Of a stretch of DNA of 64,000 nucleotides, positions 1 through 13,448 are shown one piece after another (the stretch's first letter is position 1; each line of letters begins with the position of its first letter). Origin of the DNA: Typha latifolia (taxonomy: Eukaryota > Streptophyta > Magnoliopsida > Poales > Typhaceae). Where the stretch lies: positions 8,015,808 to 8,079,807 of the forward strand of contig CM034110.1 of the NCBI GenBank assembly GCA_019914945.1. The letters are read 5' to 3'. The notes under the pieces were generated by a model that saw only the letters and a list, made by a program, of their open reading frames with translations, was not told where the DNA came from and ran no database searches. The position numbers and the translations under genes were made by a program.

Positions 1-1127
1 CCGGTAACGGTTACAATGTCTCCAGGGAGGCAAGAATCGACAAGATCCTCAGTCAGCTCACACTCCACGGTTCGAGGAACCCGACCTTCTTCATGACTCT
101 CAGATTTGAGTAACTCCTGAATCCTGGATGACAAGGAAAAAGAAAAGCGCCAGAGTTTTAGCATTGCAGATGCATAAAGAAATTCATTTACTTGAAATCA
201 CATGCCTTATCTTTTGAAAATCCATTAATTTGGCACTGGATCTGATTGGGCCAAAAGTTCTGCTTTTGCATCCATGAACACTACAAGTCACCGGAGGCGA
301 AAATTTCCCATCGGAAAATACACGTGTGATGACAGTTCCACATTTGCCACATGCAAAATCCAATTGCAGCACAAGAGGCTTCACCGTGCTCACTTTGACC
401 ACAGTACCATGCACGGAAATAAATTTCTCTATCATAAAATAACTTAAAGTCAAATTTCCTCTCTCTGATGAATACAAGAAAACGACATAGTACAGAACGT
501 TCAAGAATTACTAATATATGCCGCTTTCAAATTCTTCAAAGCAATCAGCGACTCAGAATGGTTATAAAGCCTAATATTAATCTTCTCTATATCCTCCAAT
601 TGGAAATCCTGCCCGTTCGAACACAGAGCCTAACAGAAATATTATGAATCGTCAATTGAAGGGCAAATCTATAGGTCAGCCGCAACCGAATTTATCATGA
701 AATCTACCATGTGAGCCGCAGCACCCATGCAGAGCAAAGCTTCTTTAGGGTTTTCTTGAAGAGCGCCATACAGTTCCTTAACTCCGCATGCCTTCCGAAA
801 CTGCTCGAAGTCGACCGGAAGAAAGAAGACGCCGTTGTCGTTCTCCACCTTACGATTCCAAGTTCCGACACATCATACCATACGGATCGAAGCCCTAAAT
901 ATCAAATGGACTTCGAGAAGAAGCCCTAATGGTAGACATACCTGAGAGAGGAAATGGCGGGCTTGGCGTGAGGTGAAGAAGGGGTTAAGCGCGGATATGA
1001 GTTCGAGCTTGGGATCGTCCATGGCGAGATCGGAACCTGGGAAGTAGTTGGACCAGATCCGCGCCACCACGCGCGGATCCGCGGCGAGATGGTCGCGAAT
1101 TCGGGTTTCCGGGGAGTCGACGTACAT
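1..1127 (-). CDS. MCM8: MCM8 DNA helicase, N-terminal part (runs off left edge)
   Basis: MCM-family AAA+ helicase acting in the nucleus in homologous recombination and meiotic break repair (family knowledge). Five exons read on the minus strand: 942-1127 (start ATG at 1127), 708-848, 512-629, 206-428 and 1-123. Phases agree at every junction. The first exon begins [14 protein letters not shown]. Exon 4 carries the OB-fold/zinc region with [16 protein letters not shown] and the four-Cys zinc finger CGKC...CSVHGC, followed by [13 protein letters not shown]. Exon 5 reads IQELL...[21 protein letters not shown]. This N-terminal signature fits MCM8 rather than MCM9 or MCM2-7. The AAA+ ATPase half lies outside the window. 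The exon 4 donor appears to be GC (ATAAG|GCATG). Exon 2's acceptor has a weak pyrimidine tract and is the least certain boundary. The gene is divergently oriented to UPL4, 1.66 kb away. Identity is fairly sure; exon edges are inferred. Confidence 0.85.
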
Positions 1128-2790
1128 TGTGGCGGGAGTCTGGGGGCGAGCTCGAAGCGAGACGAAGCGGTGAGCGGCAACGACGAGATTTTATTTTCGG
1201 AAAAAATATAGAGAATTTTTTTTAGTGCAACATAGGATTCAAGAGTCGAAAATTAAATATAAGCCGGACAAAAAGTTAATCGGCACGAGACTTATCAAAA
1301 TTTAGTAAATATAATAAGCTATCTAATTTAAACTTCAAACAACTTGGTCGTTGAACTATTGCTTCAAACACCCTATCAAGCTACTAGAGTTGGTTAGTGT
1401 AATATATGAATTTTATTTTAAACGAACGAGCTGTACAACTATGCTAATTGCTCCTTAAATTGAGGTAGCTTAAGTTTGCAAAATATTACAAAATTCAAAT
1501 AAGTGTTGTCATTCAGGCCCATTGAAAAAGTGATTGACGACTTCATTCGTTAGTGGGTGATCCAATCAGTCACATAATTACACTCACGGAATACATGAAT
1601 AACTCAGTATTCCTTAACCCTTTTAATTAAGCTAATACATTCACCGCCAAAATCTTTGTCTATTCAAACTTGAGGTCTAGCAAAAGAGGAGATTTTTATT
1701 TTTAATTATTTAAGATCCTTAAGATTAGATATAAGTTGAACACAGAGCTAACCATCCATAAATATAAAAGTAGTAATACTTTTTATCAAATTTTAGCTAA
1801 TATATTAAACTATTTAATTTAGACTTTAAGTTATATGCATTGCCAAACTATTGCTCCAAACTAAATACCGCTGAGACATTACTCTAAGTTATCAATTGGG
1901 CTAAGCTATCACCCATCACCACATAAATTTTATAATAATAATTATTTAGAATTAGAATCGATTCCATAGCCTTTTTATTATAGTTGGAAGAAATTTTCGA
2001 AGTGGGTCGTGGAATTGAGACCCAAATTAGGTAGTAGCCGGCAGTAAAGTTTTTCTACAGTCCCATATGTGGCAGCTCATGATTGGGTACTGGCCATTAC
2101 TTTTTTATGCCGTAGTCTCTGGTTGAATTAAACTTTCATATTTGCTCTTAATCTTTGACGTCAAAGCTTTGAAGTTTTGTTTTTATTATTCTCGATTAAT
2201 CAAATGATCACTCAATGCAAAAATACAATATATTTTCTTAAAAAAATTAATTGCTATGAATATAAAGCGCTATACCGGCATGAGCTGCTCAAAAGCTGAA
2301 CTAACGATCCATGAGAAAAAAAAAACCCTTTCCATGTACACCTAAGATTAAAAATTTGTCTACAGGGAGTACATTTTATTTCAATCCAATGTAACGTTCA
2401 ATCCAATCAAAGGCAAAAATATCAATTAAATCCTTCTAAAGGTCAAGAGGAAAACCCCAATTGAAAAGAAAAGAAAAATGGAAAACCCCAATAGCAAAGC
2501 GTACAAATACACAACCGGGTTGACTCGGACCGATCCGAGTCCAACCCTTCCTCTAAACTAAGGCGGTGCCGCGACTTACCCGATACTCACTCAAAACTCC
2601 TCTTCCTCTTTCCATAACGACTTCCACCCCACGCTCTCTCCCCCAATCGAAACCAAATAACAGACATATCTTTTCAATCCAAATCAATCTCAAAACAAAT
2701 CTTTTCTCCTTTGCCGATCTGTTTAGGGCTAATACATATTGGAATTCTCCCAATCAATCGAGAATAGTGGTGGAATCAGAATAAGAAGCC
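1128..2790. other. Intergenic region between divergent MCM8 and UPL4
   Basis: No coding region was recognised. It must hold both leaders and promoters. The UPL4 side (about 2520-2790) is pyrimidine-rich with CT-type runs, consistent with a 5' leader. The middle (about 1200-2500) is AT-rich and contains a diverged direct repeat annotated separately. Confidence 0.6.
1285..1890 (+). repeat. Diverged direct repeat pair
   Basis: Two stretches about 490 bp apart, roughly 1285-1370 and 1778-1865, share an alignable pattern: ATCAAA-TTTTAG, then AATATA-TAA-CTAT-TAATTTA, then AAACTATTGCT-CAAAC. They look like two decayed copies of one intergenic repeat, possibly the ends of an old element. Similarity was judged by eye only. 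Confidence 0.4.
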
Positions 2791-5700
2791 ATGGATCGGG
2801 GCCGGAAGCGAGCCGAGGACTCCGGCGGAGTTCGAGCCGATAAGCGGCCGTGCGTGCCGGCCATTCCGGCTGCGGCGGCGTCGTCGTCCTCCGATCCGGC
2901 GGGGTGCGACACGGAGACGTCCTCGTCCGGACGAGCTGGCGACTACGGGTCCGGCGATTCCGACGACGGTGCCGTCGACGACAACCCTAGGCGGCCGTGC
3001 GTGGCGGGCAGTGGAAGGTTCCAGAGGATCATCGGGAGTCTCGAGGGCGGAGGCGGCGATGCGGGGGTCGCGGCGCAGGTCGCGGCGCTGACGGAGCTCT
3101 GTGAGGTGCTATCCTTCTGCGGCGAGGACTTCGTGGGGTACTTCCCGATGGAGATGGCGGTGCCGGCGCTGGTGAGGTTGGCCGAAAGCGAGGCGAGCCC
3201 CGACGCGATGCTGCTCGCAGTGCGGGCGGTCACGTACATCTGCGACGCAATGCCGAGGTCGGCGGATGCCATCGTCAAGCATGGCGCCGTTCCCGTGCTC
3301 TGTGGGAAGTTGCTAGCGATCGAATACCTGGATGTTGCCGAGCAGGTCTGCAATTAATATTATTGGTTGAAATATCGTGGAAAATTTAGTGGCCTTTTGA
3401 TAAAAAATATTTTTGGATGTGGTATAATATAATCCAGTGCCTACAAGCATTGGAAAAGATTTCAAAGAAGAAACCGCTTGAGTGCTTGCAAGCAGGAGCA
3501 ATAGCTGCCGTCTTAACTTTTATTGATTTCTTCTCACCCAGCATTCAGGTGAAAATTGTCAATATAAGTCCACTTGGTTATGAATTTTGGATTTTATCCC
3601 CATAATTTTGCTTTTTTATATAACAGAGAGTTGCGGTTTCAACTGTTGCAAATGTGTGCAAGAAACTTCCGGTAGAATGCTCATCAGTCGTCATGGAGTC
3701 GGTTCCTACTCTGTGTAATCTACTCCAATATGAGGACCAGAAGGTATGGGTTGCTCTTGTTTACCATTTTTTTATTGGTCTTGTTTAATCCAGTTGACAC
3801 TTTCCCCGGCAGCTTGTGGAAACAGTTGCGGTATGCTTGAGAAGGATAGGGGACTCTTTCAGCAGTTCGCCCCAGCTTCTTGATGAGCTTTGTCAGCAGG
3901 GAGTGCTTGCGAAGTCTTTACATTTGATCAATATTCGGGTTTCACTAAACCAAACAACTTGCTCTGTATGTCTGCACCGTGTTGCTTGTCATCATTAAGT
4001 GTGTAATTTGTGCATTGAGCTTGCTTTTTGCAATATGGTAATTGATCTTAGTACTTTGCACCTGCAGAATCTGATTTCTCTTCTCACTAAGCTTGCCAGT
4101 AGTTCTGTCATGGCGGTGAAGACCCTTTTTGAGCTGAATATAGGCAGCACATTAAGGGGTATTCTAGTAGCTTCTGATCTCTCACATGGTACTCCTTATT
4201 CACTACTTGAAGATGCGCAATTCAACCAGGTTTGTCATTTTTGACTCTGTAAAATATGAAATTTAGAAGTTGATTATGTAAATAACTAAATATAGAAGCT
4301 GAATATGGATGCCAGGGTGCCTGCACCATCTTAAGTTACTGCATTAAAATCCAACAATAGTGGACCTTATGCATCTACTTTTTATAAGAACCTCCTGCTT
4401 AAGTACTATACAGAGATTCTAATCACTGCTTTATCGTATTTTTTTAATAGTTTTATTGAGCTCAAGAAGCATACATGTGAAGAACTATGAAATCTGTCAT
4501 GATACCAGATAAGATACTGACTTAGTGTGGGGCATGCCAAATTAAGCTATCATAAAAGGAGTCAGGAAACAGAAGATATATCGGAGAGATCTCAACTTGC
4601 ATTACATCTCACTGGTTTAGGTTAAACATAAGAGGTCATGGTTGAGTGATAACTGAAATCCAGCCTTTTCTACCTATATGGATTACTCTCGAGTTTTAAA
4701 GAAGACTACAGGAATGTGGGGAAACATGTATTATTGTTATTGTCAGAACAATGTAGGCCTTCTATAATTGATCAGTTTTTACTTTTCCAATTTTAGGGAA
4801 TACATGTGCTTGTATGAGCCTGACCATGAGCCCAAAGGGAACTTGTAACGGAGGGAATATAATTTTTGTGTGGGTTCAATGGTCGGAAGGGCCAGATTGA
4901 AAAGGGAAGATAATCAAATTGAAGTTAATGAAGAAAAAATTTTGAGAAGGAAAATTCCTTTTTGCTTTGTTAAATGGTTACTACAGTTTATTTTGGAGGT
5001 TTCAAATTGATAGCTATAACAAGCATATTAGAAAATCTAGTAAACTTTATGCCAAGATACATGCAAATAATCTTTGTTCCTCTGCTGCAGGTCTATGAAG
5101 TATTGAAGCTAGTGAACCAGCTAATCCCTCCTGTGGCAAGAGGTGCTGAAGATATTCAAATAGTGCTTGCCAAGGAAAAGATTCTGGTGGACCAGCCTAA
5201 ATTTTTGCATCAGTTTTCAATGGATATTCTTCCTGTCTCTATTAAGGTTTGTTGATATAGGTAGCTTACAGAATCTTGTATTTCATTATATTGACTTGCT
5301 CCTATTGTTGGTACAGGCAGTCAATACTGGTGCAAACATATGTGTTTGTTATGGTTGCCTTTCAATCATGATTAATATTTTTTACTTCACCACGCCTGAT
5401 ATGCTTGTAGACTTACTCAAGAATACCAACATTTCAAGGTAAAGAATACTTGCAAGATACTGATTGCATCAGAATGTGAAATGCTGATCTTAAGCATACA
5501 TGATTTCTATTTTCTGGCAGCTTCTTATCTGGTTTGTTGGCACGGAAAGATCACCACTTGTTGATTTCGACCTTGAGGATTGTTGAGATTCTCATGCAAA
5601 AGCTTCCTGATGTTTTCTTAAGTTCTTTTATCAAGGAAGGTGTAGTTTATGCAATTGAGGCTCTTTTAATGCAAGGAAAATGCTCAGATTCTATGACTCA

Positions 5701-8700
5701 GCAGTCCAGTGATCTGCAACATTCAGATAATCAAATGGTTGCAAGAGATGTATCAAGATGCTTGTGCTATGCATTTACTTCATGTAAATCTGGTTCTTCA
5801 GAGACGAGAGCATGTAAGCTTGGAAAGGATAGCCTTTTTACTTTTTCTAGACACATAAAGACTACCTATTTTAACCATGAAGCAGTGGGTTCCGATATGG
5901 TTTTGACTGAAATTCTGCAGAAACTCAAAACTTTTTGTGCCGTCCTAAATGATAATGTGGACAAGTCTTCATACCAGGATGATCTTTTTGAAAATGAAGA
6001 GTACTTGTCTCATATATTGGATCAAGTAATGAGGGAACTTCATGGTGTAGAGACCATGACAACTTTTGAGTTCATTGAAAGTGGGGTTGTTAAATCTTTG
6101 GCTAATTATTTGTCCAATGGAAAGTATCTCCAAGGTAGTCAGCATGATTGTTTACCCAATCTATTTCTTTCTGTACTGAAAAGATTTCAGACATTTGCTC
6201 ATATTTTTCTCCTGGAAATGAGCCAAGGTTGGGAGAAGATGCTTTTGACGTTATTCATCCGAAAATTGCAGAATGCGTTGTCTTCTTTTGATAATTTTCC
6301 TATAATTCTGAGTCATGGTTTCAAGCCCAGAAACACCATTGCTGATATCCCAGTTCGCCATTGCACAGTTTGTCCTTGTATAAAAGTATGTTTTACGAGG
6401 GAAGAAGACGAAGCAAATCTGTCTAACTTTGGAGGTGTTGTAAGCATTGAAATTTCTTCATCTTTAGCTGCTATAGAAGAATATCTATGGTCCAGAATAA
6501 GTATAAACATGCAAAAGCAACAAGCGGAACCTGCAGCAAAGGAAATTGCTTCAGTTAGCTCGTGTGCTGAAGAGCCTCCTCATGAGACAAATGCTAATGT
6601 TATGCAGGAACCAAGCACTTCTAACTTGTCAGAGGTATTATTCTCTCAATTCTGTCAAATTGGGTTCCTATGTATCATAACATCTTTGAGATTATTGAAT
6701 TATTTGGGGCAACTGAAAAATAAAAATTTTGAAGCAATGCAGAAAAAATGCAGTGTAAATCAATATTACTTTCATGACATTTTGTCTGGAGATGTTTCTT
6801 CCTACTAATTGTCTTGTATTTCAGGTCTTAACGAATCAAGAGCATTATTATTTGTCAGCAGAAGGTAGACCAAGTAAGCGGGTTCTGATTTCTGGTAAGC
6901 CTGCATTAGAGCAGGACTGAAATTCTTTTTCTGTTCCTCTTTTTTTTTCCCCCCTTTGGCATCGAGACTGATTCATTGTTGATTATCTTTATTCTTTACT
7001 TGCCGTAGCTACCTCAGGCCTTCCATCTTCTGGTGCATGCCAAGTTGATGTCAGGACAAGTGCAGAGAGTTCAAGCAACGAAGGTGCTCAACCAAAGCTG
7101 ACTTTCTTTTTGAAGAGAAAAGAGCTCAATCGATCAATTACGCTTTACCAAGCAATCCTTGAAGATATGTTGAATCAAGAGCCTGATATAATTCTGAGCC
7201 CAAACTTTTGGGATCAAGTGCACAAGGTAACCTACAGGAGTGCCAGAAATTCAGAATTAAGGGATTCAGAAATGTCTAAAGCTGGTTTCAGGACATCTCC
7301 TTATGGTTCTAAAATTGAATTCCCATGGCAAAAGGTTCCATTTTTCTCCAGTTTGTTGCTTGCTGAGCTTCCTTGCAAACTGGATAAGTCAAATCCTTCA
7401 TATGACATCTTGTTTATGTTGAAAATTTTAGAGGGATTGAATCGATTTTCTTTTCATATGTTGTGCGATGAAAAAATCAAGTCTTTTGCTGAGGGGAAAA
7501 TATCAAACTTTGATGATCTGAAGCTGACGATATCTTCTGTTCCTCAAGCTGAATTTATTAGCAGTAAGTTGACTGATAAATTGGAGCAGCAGATGCGGGA
7601 CCCCCTGGTTTCAAACTCTTGCAGCATGCCTTCATGGTGCAGTGAGCTAATGACTGCATGTCCTTTCTTGTTTTCTTTTGAGGCAAGATTGAAATACTTC
7701 CAAATGGCTGCATTTGGTACCTTGAGAATTCAGCAGAAACACGGGCTGCAACCTGATAACAACGGTACCAATGTTATAACAGAAAGGTGGTCACCGTCAA
7801 TGTATCCTCGTAGAAAGTTTAAAGTTGACCGCTCCAATGTATTGGAAGCTGCTGCTAAAATGATGGGATCACATAATAAGTCCCAGCTTGAAGTGGAATA
7901 CAATGATGAAGTAGGTACTGGTTTAGGTCCTACAATGGAATTTTACACATTGGCAAGTCATGAATTTCAGAAGGCTGGTTTAGGCATGTGGAGAGGGGAC
8001 TTGCACCATAAAGCTGGAACAAGCAATGCAGTCAGTGATTCTGGACTTCTGGCAGCTCCTTTTGGATTGTTTCCTCGGCCATGGTCAGAAGCAACAGTGG
8101 CCTTAGATGGTGTTGACTTCTCAGAAGTAATTAAAAAGTTTGCGCTTCTTGGCCAGCTTGTTGCAAAGGCAATTAAAGATGGGAGGATACTGGATATACC
8201 ATTTTCTAAAGCATTTTATAAAGTTTTCCTCGAGCAGGTCATTTTATGAATTTATAGGAGTAAATATATTATGATGTTTGAGCACTGAAATTTGTTATTA
8301 CTTTATATAGACTGACAAAGAATCTCCTTTCACATTTCTTTAGGAGCTTAGTATATATGATATTCAGTCATTTGATCCAGAACTTGGAAGGACTCTTTTG
8401 GAGTTTCAAGCTCTTGTTTCTAGGAGAAGATTCTTGGAACCCATTTCTAGAGAAAGCTGCAAGGATGCATCCGATTTATGTTACCGGGATGCTAGAATTG
8501 AGGACCTCTGTATTGATTTCACTCTTCCAGGCTATGATGATTATGTGCTTACATCTGAATCTGGGAGTAACTCAAAAATGGTAACACACAAACTGAACAG
8601 TGTATTATAATCTGATAGTGAAAAGTTTTGAATTTAGTTTATGATCAAGTTCAACTTTACTTGCTGATTCTTCCAGGTAAATATTGTTAACTTAGGAGAA

Positions 8701-10371
8701 TATATATCATTGACTGTTGATGCAACTACTAGATCTGGAATTCTCAGACAAGTGGAAGCTTTTAAATCAGGATTTAACGAGGTTTGTTCCAGTTTTTGCT
8801 TCATGAGCTTAATTTTCTTGTTTCTAGTGCATATAATTGTTCCTTTCATTGCTATTGTTTGTTCTCTGTAATCATTTGTATTAGAATCAAAGAACATTGA
8901 AGTATGAATCCAGTATACTCAGGCACACCTAAAATTGGAAAATCTCATTATGAAATTATAGATTCTGTTCACTTTACTCTGCCAATAGCTAGGATCAAGT
9001 AAGAAAAGAATCTCTTTTGTGGTGCATTGATGAACCTTTTGACATCCAGCTGATGAGATCAATTGGTGGATGCTGGTAGGATCAATCGCTGTCTGATCTA
9101 CAGAATCATTAAGAAAAATTCAATGTATAAATAAGCTGATCATGGAAATTTGATTTGCTGGAAGATGAGTGGATTAAAGGAGAGGTATTAAAGAAGCAAA
9201 AGATAGAACAAAGAAGACAGACTTGTATGTGATAATTATATATAATCATACAAAAACTTTGTTGCTTTCGGAGACACCTATAATAGACATTACACAACCT
9301 CAAAACAAAGTAATGATCCCCCTCTTCTACTATTGTTGTCGTCCTCCTATGTTTTTAAGTGTATCTTACTAATCTGTATTCAAGTCGAGACTTTTAAGTA
9401 CCATTCTTTTGGCTGGTTCATTTTTGTTACTGTCTTGTATCATATCTTGCAGATTTTCCCGCTTAAGGTTCTTCAGGTTTTTACTGAGGATGAGCTAGAG
9501 CGATTACTCTGTGGAGAACAAGATACTTGGACAGTATGCTTTCTTTTCTTTTCATTTAATCTGGATGCTAATATATGTGAAATGTCTTTTACACAAAGTT
9601 CTGTCTCTGCAGTTTCCTGACCTTGTGGATCACTTCAAGTTTGACCATGGTTACACAGCCAGCAGTCCTCCTGTCATCCATGTCAGTGTTTATGCAACAG
9701 TCTCTAGACTCCATATTTCTTAGGAGGATATTCTTTTTTTTTTTCATTTTGTGTTTGATTATTAATATTTTTCTATTTACACACAACATTGCAGTTATTG
9801 GAAATTATACAAGAACTCGAATGTGATCAACGTAGAGCTTTCTTGCAATTTGTGACTGGAGCTCCTCGACTTCCTCCAGGAGGTCTAGCTGTGCTCAACC
9901 CAAAATTGACAGTAGTTCGCAAGGTTAGTTTTGATTCATTATTTTCTCATCGAGCAGCTATTGAGTTCACATATCATTTCACAATGAAGAACGTCATTTT
10001 AGCTAGAGATCAGTTCACGGCAAGTCTACAACATCCTTTTTCTATTGACAGTATAGTAGCAACGAGGCTGACGCGGATCTGCCAAGTGTGATGACTTGTG
10101 TTAATTATCTAAAGTTGCCTCCTTACTCTTCTAAGGTAATGTGATGCCTTTTCTCCTGCTCTCGAGTTGTCTTCCCTACATTGTATGTGCATGTTCTTTT
10201 TGGTTACATTGAAATTTCATCTGCTAATTGTTATCTTTTTTCCATTTTGCAATTTTGAGTGCGTTTGCTATTTACACTTGCACTGACTGAAATTCTCTGC
10301 TGTAGGAGAAGATGAGGGAAAGGCTGCTATATGCAATTACAGAAGGGCAGGGCTCTTTCCACCTCTCTTGA
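2791..10371 (+). CDS. UPL4: HECT-type E3 ubiquitin-protein ligase, UPL4-like
   Basis: E3 ligase that accepts ubiquitin from an E2 on a cysteine and transfers it to substrate proteins. Seventeen exons give an open frame of 4560 bp (1519 aa; Arabidopsis UPL4 is about 1500): 2791-3345, 3438-3548, 3627-3743, 3813-3965, 4068-4229, 5091-5246, 5317-5438, 5521-6634, 6825-6894, 7009-8237, 8344-8580, 8677-8781, 9453-9533, 9613-9681, 9795-9923, 10052-10135, 10306-10371. An acidic, Ser-rich GC-rich N-terminus is followed by armadillo-like repeats (AALTELCEVLSFC, CLQALEKISKKKPLECLQAG, GLLARKDHH), then a C-terminal HECT domain from about 7800. The catalytic Cys is in PSVMTCVNYLKLP (about residue 1486, codon 10097-10099), and the protein ends GQGSFHLS, a normal HECT terminus. 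The ARM-region wording matches UPL4 better than UPL3/KAKTUS. UPL3/4 act in trichome, hormone and senescence pathways in Arabidopsis (family knowledge). Confidence 0.93.
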
Positions 10372-10990
10372 TTTATTCCAACTTATTAGCCCCCTTCTAT
10401 TCTCTTTGACATAGTTATATGTTGAATATATATGTATGGGTCAGAAAAGATTAGTGTAAATAAGCGTTGATCAGTGCAAAAGTGGTATAGGATGGAAGCT
10501 GATTGTGGAGAACGAGAGGAAGCCTGTTCTTTACCAGTGTAAATAATGGTAGGTTTTAGCGAGGATGGTGAATTGTACAGATACAGTCTATGCATAGACA
10601 TTACGTCCTTGGCTAGTGGTATATATTTGCTCGTCATGCCTCTCTTTTTATCTGTACAGGTAGCAGGGTGTATAGACGTACTTATACTTTCACGGCAGCA
10701 TTATCTATCTCTGCTTAACTTTAATCTCTTTTCCATTCTCTGAAATTTCTGTGGTGCATCTGTTTATTGAAAAGTCGTGTCTCATAATAATACTACGCGA
10801 CAAGATGGGCAAAATCTCGCAAAATAACTTCTCTTTCTCAAAAATAAATCTTGCAAAATGACGACGATAGGGAATATATATAAATTTGAAGATGACTACC
10901 CAATCTTCCAATTACATCGATCAATATCGTTATCAGTGTACTACTGTTAAAAGCCTAAGATCTTGTGCTAAGGAAAGAGGAGGGAGGGAA
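10372..10990. other. UPL4 3' flank
   Basis: AT-rich sequence after the UPL4 stop, probably its 3' UTR followed by spacer. Short open frames here match nothing recognisable. Confidence 0.5.
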
Positions 10991-12900
10991 AGGAGAAAGC
11001 AAGCAGAGAAATATTTAACTAATCCAAAATATTGACCATTCTCGCCTAATTCTTCGTCGCAGAAAGAAGAACTAAAGCCAATCAAAATCAAACCTAAAAG
11101 ACCTAATGGAAGAAGTTCCACACATCATCTTTACCTCTTGATTTCTTGCAAGCAAATGAAATCCAGATATTTCTCCTCCTAAATAATGTCTGATATATCT
11201 CCTCTATTAAAAGCTTTCACAACCTCTAATCTGCCACAAATGTCATAATTTTCCTCCTTTTCTCTTGCGCCTAACTTCCCTGTGTCCGAAATCCTAACTG
11301 TGCATCCCTTTCCTCTTTCCAATGTTCTTAAAAAATTAGCATTCTTCCTTTATCCTCAGAATAACGAAAGAATATCCCCATATACTGACAATAGAAATCA
11401 ATTCTATTTAAGATATATCTTTGAAAACTAAATGACTCGTAAACAAGGAACATACTTGTCAAGCAAGGTCTCTTCTTCAAAGCGCTGTAACTTCCAGGTA
11501 TGGCAAATACCTCTTGACCGAATATGGGTCCTTTTTGCTCTGCAAAATCCTGATACTTCTGTCCGTTGGTCTTTCTTCTATACATTGTTTCTAGAGACTG
11601 GTGGAGTTTGTTGCATCTCTATTGGCACCACATCCATATCTCTCTAGCTGGAATCATATAAAACTGCAGATTTGCCTCCTTCCTGTGAAAGCTTCCTCTA
11701 CTCTCTGTTCTCCCTATTCTATTTCTCTCCTTCCATTGGAGCTAACTCACTATCTCACAAAGGAGTTTGTTTGCCATCTCATCTTCAAATCAAGCATCAT
11801 TTCAACCAAGCACCTTTTTTCCAAATCAAACAAGTATCTTTCCTATCCATTCTTTCTGTAGTACGACAATTTCTCATTAAGTTAATTGTCGTCCACAGCA
11901 TCTTCCTCAACTTCTTTATTGCTAGACATATATTCAATATCCTTCACCCCATTGTCCTTGCCTTTTTTTCAGAAATTTTCTTCTTAACCTCTCTCATCCT
12001 TCCGTTAACTTCCTCTGAGCTTGTATTTGACACTCTTTTTCCTCTTGCACCATATGAATGTAATCAATTACCTCCTTTTATTTATCAGGTAGTTTCCTCC
12101 TCTTCCATGCATCTCTCACCTCTGATCATCTACTTTCTCTACTTTGCCTCGGTTCATTCTCTACTAAATCCAACTCATTATATTCTGAGTATTTTCTTCA
12201 TCATTAACTTGTTATCCTTCTACTCTGTAAGACACAGTACGACCATTTAAAGCAGAAGGAATTGAAACCACCAAATTTTAGCAATAACTGATTACTATTT
12301 CAATGCTTTCTCTCAATAATCTCATCTATCTTTTGAACTTTGTAAATGATGATACAACCGCCTATTTAAATTTTGACCTATTCCAACACTGGAGTAAACC
12401 TTCACATATGTTGCAGTCACCATTTGCAAAGCACCATTTTCGTTTCTCTTCCGATGGAGAAATCATCGTCACCACCACCTTACCTAGCAGTATGGAACCA
12501 ACCCCTATTGCCTCTTCCATCGTAACTGGTGGAGCTCCATTAGGAGCTTTTCTCTCCCAGTTGTCTTGTAGGCCGCTATGATTTCCTCTCTCATACCTTG
12601 TGTTCAAGGATATCTCATTCTTTGACGCTGTCAGAAAAGTAAATCATCTTGAAAATGATCTAGTAGAAAACATTCTACTTAAGCAATCGTCCAAAAACCT
12701 TATTCATCTTCTTCCATAGACAACACGTTGCTCTCTGACCAAGCATCTTGCAATGAAAGCACAACATCGCATGTACCCAGTGACTTTCCTCACCTAGTCA
12801 GAAGCAAGCACGTTCTGTTCCTCCCTCTCTTCTTTTCGTTAACCCTTCTCTCTTGGGGAAAATATTAGGATTTCCCTCTCCCAGGACCTCAAGAAAAAGG
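10990..12900 (-). mobile_element. Decayed L1-type LINE retrotransposon remnant
   Basis: Two landmarks occur in the order expected for a minus-strand LINE. At about 12715-12790 the translation gives a zinc-knuckle-like CFHCKMLGQRATCC with exact C-X2-C-X4-x-X4-C spacing but Gln where His is expected. About 1.6 kb downstream, at 11134-11175, it gives EKYLDFICLQEIKR, resembling the 'DI-CLQETK' motif near the start of the L1 endonuclease domain. Frames between and after them are broken by stops and frameshifts. No reverse transcriptase is visible before UPL4, so the copy seems 3'-truncated or too decayed. The boundaries are rough. Confidence 0.45.
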
Positions 12901-13448
12901 AATATTCCGCCTTCTATTAAATCTTCCCTCGATCTCCCAATAAGACGTTTTTATACCCTTATATTCTCCCACTTTCACAACCATTATCAACTCTGTTTCC
13001 CAGAAAATCTCAATGTATCTTAAAGAACTAACCTATTATCAACTCTCTGCCCCAAATAGCGGTTTAATGGGAGCTGGAGATAATCAACAAAACAATATAT
13101 GGAACACATCTCGTGTGGAGCAGAAATTTAACAAGAGAGAGGACTGTGATGAAAGGAAAGGAATATACAGAACACGTTGGCAATTATGAACAGATTCAGG
13201 AGATGAGAAAACCGGCAGAAGAAAAAAGAGATGCATGAGTCATATTATTAATATTTACTGCCAAAAGAAAAAAAAGAAAAGAAAGGATGTTATACTAATC
13301 AGATTTTTGAAGGGGCACATGACGACAATAAGGGCACAGAGGAAGAGACCACACCAGTTTATTGGTCTTATTCTTTTTGAAAATCCAATTTTTTGTTCTT
13401 TTTTCACCTCTAGATAGATAAGAGCTCTAATTCTCTTCCCAAATTCAT
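12900..13448. other. Intergenic spacer
   Basis: AT-rich, with purine runs around 13260-13285. No gene seen. Confidence 0.5.

Noticed and set aside
2943..3353. 136-codon open frame antisense to UPL4 exon 1
   Set aside because: GC-rich first exons open antisense frames by codon bias; the sense frame is the conserved UPL4 N-terminus.
11672..12250. 192-codon plus-strand frame
   Set aside because: Ser/Leu/Phe/Ile-rich translation of CT-rich DNA; the minus strand shows the better LINE explanation.
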